A stretch of 64,000 nt of DNA, taken from Paracoxiella cheracis (GTDB lineage: Bacteria; Pseudomonadota; Gammaproteobacteria; Coxiellales; Coxiellaceae). Of this stretch, positions 8,500 to 16,380 are shown piece by piece. The stretch spans positions 992,001-1,056,000 of the forward strand of contig NZ_CP186485.1 of assembly GCF_049348705.1 (NCBI RefSeq), read 5' to 3'. The stretch's first letter is position 1. Each line of letters opens with the position of its first letter. A model generated the notes under the pieces. The model saw only the letters and a program-made list of their open reading frames with translations, was not told the origin of the DNA and ran no database searches. A program made the position numbers and the translations under genes.

Positions 8500-11400
8500 G
8501 TGACTGAAAATTCATCTCTTGCCGTTGAAAACGTTATTGAGAAAATCATTGCTTATGCGAAAAAGCAGCTTCCCGAAGACAAAGCCGTACTAATTATCAA
8601 ATTCATTCGTCTCTATTATATGAACACTGCGCTAGAAGATATTGAAGCGCGCTCCATTCCGGATTTATATGGCACAGTCTTGTCGCACTGGGAGTTGATG
8701 CAACATCGTAAACCCAAGGAGGTTAAGGTTCGTATCTTTAACCCCAATTATGAAGAGAGTGGGTGGCAGTCTACGCACACTATTATTCAAATAGTTACTG
8801 ACGACATGCCATTTTTAATCGACTCTATCCGAATGGAAATCAATCGCTTAGGGTTAACCACTCACTTATTGATTTATATCGGCGGTATTAAGGTTTGCCG
8901 TGATAAGAAGCATCAAGTCGATAATATATTGTCGTACCATGCAACGCATGATGTTGAAAGTACCATTGAAGCGCCACTTTATATGGAAATTGATCGCCAA
9001 ACCGATCCAAAAGTATTGGCTGAGATCCAAAAAAACGTTAAACGTGTTTTAAAAGATGTACGGGCAGCCGTGGAAGATTGGCAAGCCATGCAAGATCGCG
9101 TGCGTGAATCTATCGATGAACTCGATCCTGAAAAAATGGTGCAAAGTGCCGATGAAGTCAATGAGGCAAAAGCATTTTTAAAGTGGATGCTTGAAGATCA
9201 TTTCACTTTTTTAGGATTTCGTGATTACGAAATGGTGGGTGAGGGTAAAGAGCGTGCCTTGCGTCTAGTGCCGCACTCCGGACTCGGTGTATTACGCGAT
9301 TACACTCACAGCAAGATGTTGCGTCAGTATTCAGATTTGCCGGAAGAGGCGCGAAAGATCGCGTTATCTACCGAACATATATTAATTACTTCCAAAACAA
9401 ATACACTCTCCACAGTGCATCGGCCTGCTTATACCGACTATATCGGTGTGAAGCGATTTAATGAAAAAGGGGAGCTTATCGGTGAGCGTCGGTTTATTGG
9501 TTTATATACATCGATTGCTTATGGTGGGGATCCGAAAGCCATTCCTATCCTGCGCCATAAGGTGAGCTCGGTGTTGAAGAAATCGAAACTACCACCAAGA
9601 AGTCACGCCGGAAAAGATTTAACCCACATCGTAGCAAACTTGCCACGAGATGATTTGTTTCATGCGACGGAAGATGAGCTCTATGAGTTAGCGATGGGAA
9701 TCCTGCATATTCAGGAACGTCGACAAATTCGCTTGTTTGTTCGCAAAGATGCTTATGGGCGATTTATGTCGTGTTTGGTTTATGTTCCACGAGAAAATTT
9801 CAATACGACACTAGTTAATCGCATGGAGGAAATATTACGAAAAGCCTTTAAAGGTTTAGATGTAACTTTCACGACTCATTTTTCAGAATCAGTTTTGGCG
9901 CGTATTCATTACGTCATCCGTGTGGATCCCCGCAAAAAACTTGAATACGATGTTAAACATATAGAAAAGAAGCTTATTGAAGTTGGAGAATCGTGGGAAG
10001 ATGGTTTTCATGAAAGCGTTCTAGAATATTTTGGTGAAGAATGTGGGAATGCGTTATTTAATCGTTATAAATATGCTTTTCCAATTGCTTACCAAGAAAT
10101 GTTTCGGCCGCCCCAAGCTGTTTTTGATGTCGAACACATTGAAAAGCTTGCGACGAAAGATACATTGGGCATGAGTTTTTACCGTCCGCTTGGAGTTGCC
10201 AAGGAAGTCATTAGTTTTAAATTGTTCCGTCATGGGCATACGGTTCCCTTATCGGATGCACTGCCATTATTAGAAAATATGGGATTGCGCGTTGTTGGCG
10301 AACAGCCTTATGCGATTACCTTTAAAAATAGTAATAAGGTTTGGATTAATGATTTCAGCATGACTTATGCAAAAGAACCCACTTTTGATGTTGAGGAAGT
10401 CAAAACGATATTTCAAGAGGCTTTTTTAAAAACTTGGAATGGTGAGGCAGAAAACGATGCATTAAATCGTTTGGTTTTGGAAGCCGAATTGCATTGGCGT
10501 GAAATTAGCATCTTGCGTGCCTATCTAAAATATTTCCGGCAAATTGGTTTCACATTTAGCGAGCAGTATATTGCAGAAACATTAGTGACTAACGCTAAAA
10601 TCGCAAAATTATTAGTGGAACTTTTCCAATGTTATTTCGATCCGGAAAAAGGGGGTGAGGCGAAAGAAGAAGCAGCACATCTTGAACAGAAGATACACAA
10701 AGCACTTGATGAAGTGGCTATCTTGGATGAAGATCGTATTTTGCGGCGCTATCTATCTTTGATTCATGCCACCTTGCGAACTAATTATTTTCAAACGGAT
10801 GCAGAAGGCAATTATAAGCCTTATTTATCGTTTAAATTAGACCCCACTAAAGTCCCTAACTTGCCATTGCCACTTCCTAAATATGAAATATTCGTTTATT
10901 CGCCTCGGTTTGAGGGCGTTCATTTACGTGCGGCTAAAGTAGCACGAGGCGGCATTCGATGGTCGGATCGGCGGGAAGATTATCGTACGGAAGTGCTTGG
11001 CTTAATGAAAGCACAACAGGTGAAAAATGCCGTGATTGTGCCGGCTGGTGCTAAAGGTGGTTTTGTTGCAAAGAATTTACCGTGCGATGGAAGCCGAGAA
11101 CAGATCATGCAGGAGGGCATTGCTTGCTATCAAGGCTTTATTAGCGGCTTATTGGATTTGACCGATAACTTGGTCGATGGGCACATTGAGACACCTAAAA
11201 ATACCATTTGTTATGATGATCAAGACCCCTATTTAGTGGTTGCTGCCGATAAGGGCACGGCAACATTCTCTGATATCGCCAATACAATTGCTCTTGAGCG
11301 AGATTATTGGATGGGTGATGCCTTCGCATCGGGTGGCTCAACAGGCTATGACCACAAGAAAATGGGTATCACCGCAAGAGGTGCGTGGGTATCTGCCGAG

Positions 11401-13365
11401 CAGCATTTTAAAGAGCTTGGCATCAATGTGGATGAAGCAGAGATTACGGTCGTGGGCATCGGTGATATGAGTGGTGATGTTTTTGGTAATGGCATGTTGA
11501 TGTCGAGTCATCTTAAATTAGTAGCCGCTTTTGATCATCGTCATATTTTTCTGGATCCCCATCCAAACCCCAAAGATAGCTTTGCTGAACGCAAACGCTT
11601 ATTCAATTTGCTGCGATCGAGTTGGGACGATTATGATCGCACAAAAATTTCGACAGGGGGGGGTGTTTATTCACGCGCGGCAAAAGCTATTCGCATTTCA
11701 CCTGAGGTGAAAGAATTGCTCGACATTAAGAAAGATGTTCTTGTACCTAATCAATTAATAAAGGCTATTTTAAAAGCAAAAGTAGATTTAATTTGGAATG
11801 GTGGTATCGGTACTTATGTGAAAGCCACGACAGAAACAAACGATGATGTGGGTGATCGTAGTAATGATTCCGTTCGTGTGAATGGAAAATCGTTGCGTGC
11901 ACGTGTTGTGTGTGAAGGGGGTAATTTGGGTCTCACCCAATTAGGCCGTATTGAATACGATTTAAGTGGTGGAAAAATTAATACCGATTTTATTGATAAT
12001 TCTGCTGGTGTGGATTGTTCCGATCACGAAGTTAATATCAAAATTTTGTTGAATAGCATTGTGACCGCTGGGGATATGACCGAAAAGCAGCGTAACGAAC
12101 TTCTCGCTAGCATGGAAGATGAAGTCGGGCAACTCGTTCTGAAAGATAATTATCACCAGAATCAGGCGATCAGCTTGGCTTCATTTTTATCGGGTCAAGA
12201 AGTGTCTTTATATATAAATTATCTACGAAATCTGGAAGAACGAAACCTAATTAATCGTGGCTTAGAGTTTTTACCCGATGATAAAATCCTCTTAGAAAGG
12301 CGCAATGCTGGGATTGGACTAACGCGTCCAGAGTTGTGCATTGTGTTTGCCTACTCAAAAATTATTCTTGAGGATGCAATTAAAGGTTCCGACTTAGTGC
12401 GTGATCCCTATCTTTGTGAGTTCGTTTGCAATGCTTTTCCTACGCCGCTGCATAAAAAATATGAAAAAGAAATGAGGAACCATTACCTTGCTAACCAGAT
12501 TATTGCGACACAGTTAACGAATCGCATGGTTTCTGAGATGGGGATTACTTTTGCTTATCAGATGATGGAGGAAACAGGGGCGTCGATTAATGCTATTGTT
12601 CGGGCCTATGCGGCTGCGACCAGGCTTTTCGACATGGGTACGATGTTAAGGGATATCGAATCTTTGGATTATAGGGTCGACGTTGCAGTGCAAAATGAAA
12701 TGTTTGTCGATGTCACACGTTTGGTGCGCCGCGCAGCGCGTTGGTTACTCAGGAATTCGCGAGGAAAAATCAATATCACAGCAACTATTGATCAGTACGC
12801 CGCCCACATTGCTGATATCAGCAAACGATTGCCAAAATTATTATTGGGTGATGACAAAAATGTTTTGGATGCCCGGCAACAAAAGCTGATGGAACAAAAA
12901 GTCCCTGCCGATATTGCTTTAAAAGTTGCAAGCACCTCGGCCATATATCATGCGTTGAACATTGTGGAAGCGGCTATGTCACAGGATGTTGAAGTTTTCC
13001 GAGTGGCTAAAATTTATTTTATGTTGGCAGATCGCCTCAATTTATTCTGGTTCAGGGAGCGAATTAATGAATACCCTATCGATAATCGATGGGCTGTTTT
13101 GGCACGCGCTGCTTACAAGGGTGACTTGGATTGGATCCAACGCGAATTGACCGTCAAAGTTCTTTTAGACACGAAGGCTCGCAGTATTCCTGGAAAAATT
13201 AATGAGTGGCTTTCTAGGCATGAGAATTTAATTCAACGTTGGCAGTCAATTTTAACTGATATGCGCAGTGCAGACACAAAAGAGTTTGCTATACTTTTTG
13301 TAGCAATCAGGGATCTGTTAGATTTAACCGAAACAGGGACGATCGGGGAGCATCCAGAGACATGA
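8500..13365 (+). CDS. gdhB: NAD-specific glutamate dehydrogenase, large type
   Basis: Cytosolic enzyme converting glutamate, NAD and water to 2-oxoglutarate, ammonium and NADH. At 1621 residues it matches the large (about 180 kDa) GDH class, not the 450-residue one. N-terminal ACT-like regulatory segments (about 1-700) precede the catalytic part. Visible catalytic motifs are KVARGGIRWSDRREDYRTEV, MKAQQVKNAVIVPAGAKGGF, the nucleotide-binding VVGIGDMSGDVFGNGML and IWNGGIGTYVK. The start is GTG at 8500, supported by AAAGGAA a few bases upstream. Amino-acid-fed intracellular bacteria use it to send glutamate into the TCA cycle. The upstream TTAA repeats suggest control by the neighbouring response regulator. 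It ends 37 bases before the next gene, so read-through is possible. Confidence 0.95.
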   Translation: MTENSSLAVENVIEKIIAYAKKQLPEDKAVLIIKFIRLYYMNTALEDIEARSIPDLYGTVLSHWELMQHRKPKEVKVRIFNPNYEESGWQSTHTIIQIVTDDMPFLIDSIRMEINRLGLTTHLLIYIGGIKVCRDKKHQVDNILSYHATHDVESTIEAPLYMEIDRQTDPKVLAEIQKNVKRVLKDVRAAVEDWQAMQDRVRESIDELDPEKMVQSADEVNEAKAFLKWMLEDHFTFLGFRDYEMVGEGKERALRLVPHSGLGVLRDYTHSKMLRQYSDLPEEARKIALSTEHILITSKTNTLSTVHRPAYTDYIGVKRFNEKGELIGERRFIGLYTSIAYGGDPKAIPILRHKVSSVLKKSKLPPRSHAGKDLTHIVANLPRDDLFHATEDELYELAMGILHIQERRQIRLFVRKDAYGRFMSCLVYVPRENFNTTLVNRMEEILRKAFKGLDVTFTTHFSESVLARIHYVIRVDPRKKLEYDVKHIEKKLIEVGESWEDGFHESVLEYFGEECGNALFNRYKYAFPIAYQEMFRPPQAVFDVEHIEKLATKDTLGMSFYRPLGVAKEVISFKLFRHGHTVPLSDALPLLENMGLRVVGEQPYAITFKNSNKVWINDFSMTYAKEPTFDVEEVKTIFQEAFLKTWNGEAENDALNRLVLEAELHWREISILRAYLKYFRQIGFTFSEQYIAETLVTNAKIAKLLVELFQCYFDPEKGGEAKEEAAHLEQKIHKALDEVAILDEDRILRRYLSLIHATLRTNYFQTDAEGNYKPYLSFKLDPTKVPNLPLPLPKYEIFVYSPRFEGVHLRAAKVARGGIRWSDRREDYRTEVLGLMKAQQVKNAVIVPAGAKGGFVAKNLPCDGSREQIMQEGIACYQGFISGLLDLTDNLVDGHIETPKNTICYDDQDPYLVVAADKGTATFSDIANTIALERDYWMGDAFASGGSTGYDHKKMGITARGAWVSAEQHFKELGINVDEAEITVVGIGDMSGDVFGNGMLMSSHLKLVAAFDHRHIFLDPHPNPKDSFAERKRLFNLLRSSWDDYDRTKISTGGGVYSRAAKAIRISPEVKELLDIKKDVLVPNQLIKAILKAKVDLIWNGGIGTYVKATTETNDDVGDRSNDSVRVNGKSLRARVVCEGGNLGLTQLGRIEYDLSGGKINTDFIDNSAGVDCSDHEVNIKILLNSIVTAGDMTEKQRNELLASMEDEVGQLVLKDNYHQNQAISLASFLSGQEVSLYINYLRNLEERNLINRGLEFLPDDKILLERRNAGIGLTRPELCIVFAYSKIILEDAIKGSDLVRDPYLCEFVCNAFPTPLHKKYEKEMRNHYLANQIIATQLTNRMVSEMGITFAYQMMEETGASINAIVRAYAAATRLFDMGTMLRDIESLDYRVDVAVQNEMFVDVTRLVRRAARWLLRNSRGKINITATIDQYAAHIADISKRLPKLLLGDDKNVLDARQQKLMEQKVPADIALKVASTSAIYHALNIVEAAMSQDVEVFRVAKIYFMLADRLNLFWFRERINEYPIDNRWAVLARAAYKGDLDWIQRELTVKVLLDTKARSIPGKINEWLSRHENLIQRWQSILTDMRSADTKEFAILFVAIRDLLDLTETGTIGEHPET

Positions 13366-13402
13366 GGGCACCGATAAGCATTTGACCTGTGAGGAAAGTA
13401 AC

Positions 13403-14296
13403 ATGACCACGCAAGGGAGCGTATCAGCGGAGTGTAAATATCCCTCCAATTACGTGTCAATCGAAGGATCTAATATTCATTATATTGAAGATGGCACGGG
13501 TGATCCGGTCATTTTTTTGCATGGCATGCCAACCTCATCCTACCTGTGGCGAAATATTATTCCATCTCTCGCAGATAAAGCTCATTGCATTGCTCCTGAT
13601 TTAATTGGTATGGGTCGATCAGACAAACCCCCTATCGATTATACGATCTTCGACCATATTAAATACATTGAGGGATTTATCGAAACCTTGGGGCTTGAGA
13701 ACATTACTTTTGTGTTACATGGTTGGGGTTCTGTCGTGGGTTTTGATTATGCGCGTCGTCATGAAGATAAAATTAAAGCGTTGGCTTTTTACGAATCACA
13801 TGTCCGCCCAACCACAGATTGGGATATGTTCTCGTTGCCGGTACAACAGTTAGCAACTTTGTTGAAGCGTCCGGGGGCGAGTTACCATGCGATCGTCGAG
13901 CAGAATTATTTAATCAATAAATTATTACCTAACGGCGTATTACGCAAACTTTCGGAAGAAGAGCTTGAACAATATCGTAAACCGTTTCCAGATGCGCAAA
14001 GTCGCAAACCTTTATGGCAATATATCCAAGATCTGCCGTTGGGTAACGGAAATGGTGTAGTTGCACTCATTGATAAATATTCGCAATGGTTGCAACATGC
14101 CCCGCAACCCAAATTGATGATGTATGCCATTCCGGGCTTTATTACTACCATGGCAACTGTTCAATGGGCAAAAAGTCACATCCAAAATTTGACTCTCGTT
14201 GAGCTGCAAGATGCTTTGCATTTTGCACAAGAATCCATGCCGGATATTTTTTGTAAAGAACTCAGAAGTTGGTATCTTAACGAAGTTGCAATGTGA
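13403..14296 (+). CDS. haloalkane-dehalogenase-fold protein without the nucleophilic Asp
   Basis: Alpha/beta hydrolase, 297 residues, of the haloalkane dehalogenase subfamily. I start it at the ATG at 13403, which has GAGGAAAG in front; an upstream in-frame TTG at 13382 is weaker. Family landmarks are HGMPTSSYLWR (40-50), DLIGMGRSDKP (66-76), LHGWGSVVGFDYARRH (105-120), ESHVRP (131-136) and the catalytic His in LHFAQES (His273). In active dehalogenases the elbow reads HDWG and the oxyanion segment HGNPTSS. Here the nucleophile Asp is Gly107 (codon GGT at 13721-13723, one base from GAT), and the halide-holding Asn is Met42. The rest of the fold looks intact, so it has probably been retained for another role or is recently inactivated. 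It follows gdhB by 37 bases. Confidence 0.85.
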   Translation: MTTQGSVSAECKYPSNYVSIEGSNIHYIEDGTGDPVIFLHGMPTSSYLWRNIIPSLADKAHCIAPDLIGMGRSDKPPIDYTIFDHIKYIEGFIETLGLENITFVLHGWGSVVGFDYARRHEDKIKALAFYESHVRPTTDWDMFSLPVQQLATLLKRPGASYHAIVEQNYLINKLLPNGVLRKLSEEELEQYRKPFPDAQSRKPLWQYIQDLPLGNGNGVVALIDKYSQWLQHAPQPKLMMYAIPGFITTMATVQWAKSHIQNLTLVELQDALHFAQESMPDIFCKELRSWYLNEVAM

Positions 14297-14314
14297 TCAA
14301 AAATTAATCAATCA

Positions 14315-14342
14315 TTTCTAACTTGCATTTTATTGTTAGAAA
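14315..14342 (+). terminator. weak 8-bp hairpin after the dehalogenase-like gene
   Basis: TTTCTAAC at 14315-14322 pairs perfectly with GTTAGAAA at 14335-14342 over a 12-base loop. There is no clean T run after it. It lies 18 bases past the stop of the previous gene and 55 bases before the small precursor gene, so it may end one transcript or sit in the next leader. Confidence 0.25.
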
Positions 14343-14396
14343 CTCTACCATTTTTAAACGTATTAACTAACTAACTTCGATAGAAGGAATTTTGCT

Positions 14397-14660
14397 ATGA
14401 GTATTATGAATAAAAAAGGCGCTCTTATCGCCGCTGCCGTTGCTGCAACATTTGCTTTAAGTGCTTGTTCACACCCTCAACAAATGCCTCAAGGGCCAAT
14501 GGCAGGTCAAGCTGGTCCAAGCACTAAATTAGGTAAGATGGGCACAAGCTGCAGATCACATGCGAGCTGCAGATCACATGCGAGCTGCAGATCACATGCG
14601 AGCTGCAGAGCACATCGTAAAAGCCATTCATGCAGTGGCAAAACCGAAAGCGGCTATTAA
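14397..14660 (+). CDS. small secreted Cys/His-repeat peptide, candidate MNIO RiPP precursor (bufferin/HvfA-like)
   Basis: An 87-residue protein with an N-terminal export signal (positive MNKK, then an Ala-rich core) ending in a lipobox-like LSAC with Cys24. After a Pro/Gly/Gln linker comes a repeat zone: Cys at 52, 58, 64 and 70, each in a six-residue unit CRSHAS (last copy CRAHRK), plus Cys79. The 18-base unit is repeated almost perfectly in DNA. The next genes encode a DUF692 (MNIO) oxidase and a DUF2063 partner, the pair that modifies Cys in bufferin/HvfA precursors linked to copper stress. The Shine-Dalgarno AAGGA sits 8 bases before the ATG. The repeat is not the EGKCG motif known from HvfA, so the core type is uncertain. 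Whether it is a lipoprotein or is cut by signal peptidase I is open. Confidence 0.75.
   Translation: MSIMNKKGALIAAAVAATFALSACSHPQQMPQGPMAGQAGPSTKLGKMGTSCRSHASCRSHASCRSHASCRAHRKSHSCSGKTESGY
14547..14618 (+). repeat. four tandem 18-base repeats inside the precursor gene
   Basis: Units at 14547-14564, 14565-14582 and 14583-14600 are identical (AGCTGCAGATCACATGCG). The fourth at 14601-14618 differs near its end. Being a multiple of three, the array can gain or lose Cys-His units without a frameshift. Confidence 0.95.
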
Positions 14661-14682
14661 AAATGTAACTAAAAGTTATGAC

Positions 14683-14720
14683 AAAGCCAGGTAGCATCAT
14701 GTGCCTGGCTTTACTTTTTT
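14683..14720 (+). terminator. intrinsic terminator between precursor and modification genes
   Basis: AAAGCCAGG at 14683-14691 pairs perfectly with CCTGGCTTT at 14704-14712, followed by ACTTTTTT. It lies 22 bases past the precursor stop and just before the DUF692 gene. A partial terminator here would give far more precursor than enzyme mRNA, as is usual in RiPP operons. Confidence 0.75.
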
Positions 14721-14735
14721 ATGTGACTTCTAAAA

Positions 14736-15584
14736 ATGGGATATCGAATGCAAGATCTTTCGTACAGTGGTTTTGGTATAGGACTGCGTTCACAGCATTA
14801 CCAAAGTATTATTGATACACGGCCTAACGTTGATTGGTTTGAAATCATGAGCGAAGATTTCATGATTGATGGCGGTCATCCATTGCACTACTTAGATCAA
14901 ATACGTGAACAGTATCCCGTGGCGATGCATGGTGTTTCCTTGTCGATTGGTAGTTGCGATCCATTGGATAGTGATTATCTTGCACGACTCAAACGACTGG
15001 CAGAGCGGGTGGATCCTTTGTGGATTTCAGATCATCTGTGTTGGACCGGTGTGAACGGTGTGAACATGCATGATTTAATGCCATTGCCTCACACAGAAGA
15101 GACCATTGCACATGTGGCTGCTCGCGTTAAGAAAGTCCAGGATTTTTTGGGCCGACAAATTTTACTGGAGAATGTGTCCAGCTATGTGGATTACCGTGCG
15201 TCTGAAATGACCGAGTGGGAATTCTTAAGTGAAGTGGCAAAAAAGGCTGACTGTCTTATTTTGCTCGATATTAATAATATTTTCGTGAATGCGTTTAATC
15301 ACGGGTTCAACGTGCTCGACTATTTGGACGGTGTTCCTGCTAAGCGTGTGCAACAATTTCATATCGCGGGTCATGATAATTGTGAAACTCACATCATTGA
15401 TACACATGATCATACTATTATCGATGATGTATGGAAGTTATATGAGGAAGCTGTTGTGCGGTTTAGCGATGTGGCAACCCTAATTGAGCGTGATGCTAAT
15501 ATTCCCGATATTCCAGAATTATTAAAAGAAGTTGACTATGCCAAACAAATTTATCACCGAATTCACAGTGAGCAGGTGGCATGA
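14736..15584 (+). CDS. bufB: DUF692 multinuclear non-heme iron oxidase (MNIO, BufB-like)
   Basis: A 282-residue TIM-barrel enzyme of the DUF692/MNIO family. These use two or three iron ions and oxygen to rebuild peptide Cys residues, for example into oxazolone-thioamide or thiooxazole groups. Family landmarks are GFGIGLRSQHY near the start, EIMSEDFM, HGVSLSIGS, WISDHLCWT, LENVSSYVDY, LLDINNIFVN, FHIAGH and the late LIERDANIP; their His, Asp, Glu and Asn residues form the metal site. The start may be ATG 14736 or ATG 14748; the latter has TGGGA at a better distance. Its gene overlaps the DUF2063 gene by 4 bases and follows the Cys/His-repeat peptide gene. The symbol is by analogy with bufferin operons (gigA/hvfB in other naming schemes). 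Confidence 0.88.
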   Translation: MGYRMQDLSYSGFGIGLRSQHYQSIIDTRPNVDWFEIMSEDFMIDGGHPLHYLDQIREQYPVAMHGVSLSIGSCDPLDSDYLARLKRLAERVDPLWISDHLCWTGVNGVNMHDLMPLPHTEETIAHVAARVKKVQDFLGRQILLENVSSYVDYRASEMTEWEFLSEVAKKADCLILLDINNIFVNAFNHGFNVLDYLDGVPAKRVQQFHIAGHDNCETHIIDTHDHTIIDDVWKLYEEAVVRFSDVATLIERDANIPDIPELLKEVDYAKQIYHRIHSEQVA

Positions 15585-16351
15585 AAACATTAAAAGAATT
15601 ACAAGAAGGTATGCAGGCTTTTGTTCTCGAAAAGAATACAGACGTTGCTGAGGATATTATCAAACCTGAGAACATGGATTCTGTAGCACGGCTCCAAGTT
15701 TATCGCAATGCCTATTATTTGCGCTTGATTGAGATTTTAGAAGGCGATTATACGGTTTTGTATCACCTTATGGGCAAAGAAGCTTTTGATGCGATGGCTT
15801 GTGATTATTTAGATGCCTTTCCTTCGCATCATTTTTCAATCCAACACGTCGGAAAACATTTAGCGAAATTTTTAAAGAATACCGATCATATTGATTCAAG
15901 CTATAGTGAGTTGGCCGAATTTGAATGGGCTATTCATGAAGCATTATACGCTGAAGATGCCGAAGTATTAACACTTGAGGATTTGTCACAACTTCCGCCC
16001 GAAGAGTGGGCTGATATGAAATTGTCGTTGCATCCCTCTGTGAAATTGCTCACGTGTCGATTCAATACGATGGAGCGTTGGCAGTCTAATAATCATGGTG
16101 AGGGTGATATTCCCTCAGAGCAACTGCCTGAATTGCGCTGTCAACTCATCTGGCGTCATGACTGCGAAGCCTATTTTTGTGTATTAACGGCAGAGCAAAG
16201 TTATTTAGTCCACGCCATTGCCAAAAATGAAAGTTTTGGCGATTTGTGTGAAACCATGCTCAAATATTTTGATGAAGAAGAGGTGGTACAGTGGGTGGCG
16301 AATACACTTCAAACTTGGCTTAGCGAAGGAATTTTTCGTAAAGCTATTTAA
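15581..16351 (+). CDS. bufC: DUF2063-domain MNIO partner (BufC-like)
   Basis: A 256-residue protein with the N-terminal DUF2063 domain: LKELQEGMQAFV, RLQVYRNAYYLRLIEIL and LEGDYTVLYHLMG are typical, followed by a less conserved C-terminal half. In MNIO systems this protein binds the leader of the precursor peptide and presents it to the oxidase. It overlaps the oxidase gene by 4 bases, which makes co-translation and a complex likely. Known bufferin operons often end with a DoxX protein; here none follows, and the only DoxX gene in the window is 36 kb away at 52.5 kb. The symbol is by analogy. Confidence 0.85.
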   Translation: MKTLKELQEGMQAFVLEKNTDVAEDIIKPENMDSVARLQVYRNAYYLRLIEILEGDYTVLYHLMGKEAFDAMACDYLDAFPSHHFSIQHVGKHLAKFLKNTDHIDSSYSELAEFEWAIHEALYAEDAEVLTLEDLSQLPPEEWADMKLSLHPSVKLLTCRFNTMERWQSNNHGEGDIPSEQLPELRCQLIWRHDCEAYFCVLTAEQSYLVHAIAKNESFGDLCETMLKYFDEEEVVQWVANTLQTWLSEGIFRKAI

Positions 16352-16380
16352 CCTTAAAATAACAAGAGAGTAACAATTAA

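Noticed and set aside
14547..14618. CRISPR-like short tandem repeats
   Set aside because: Units are directly adjacent with no spacers, are in frame, and encode the Cys/His peptide.
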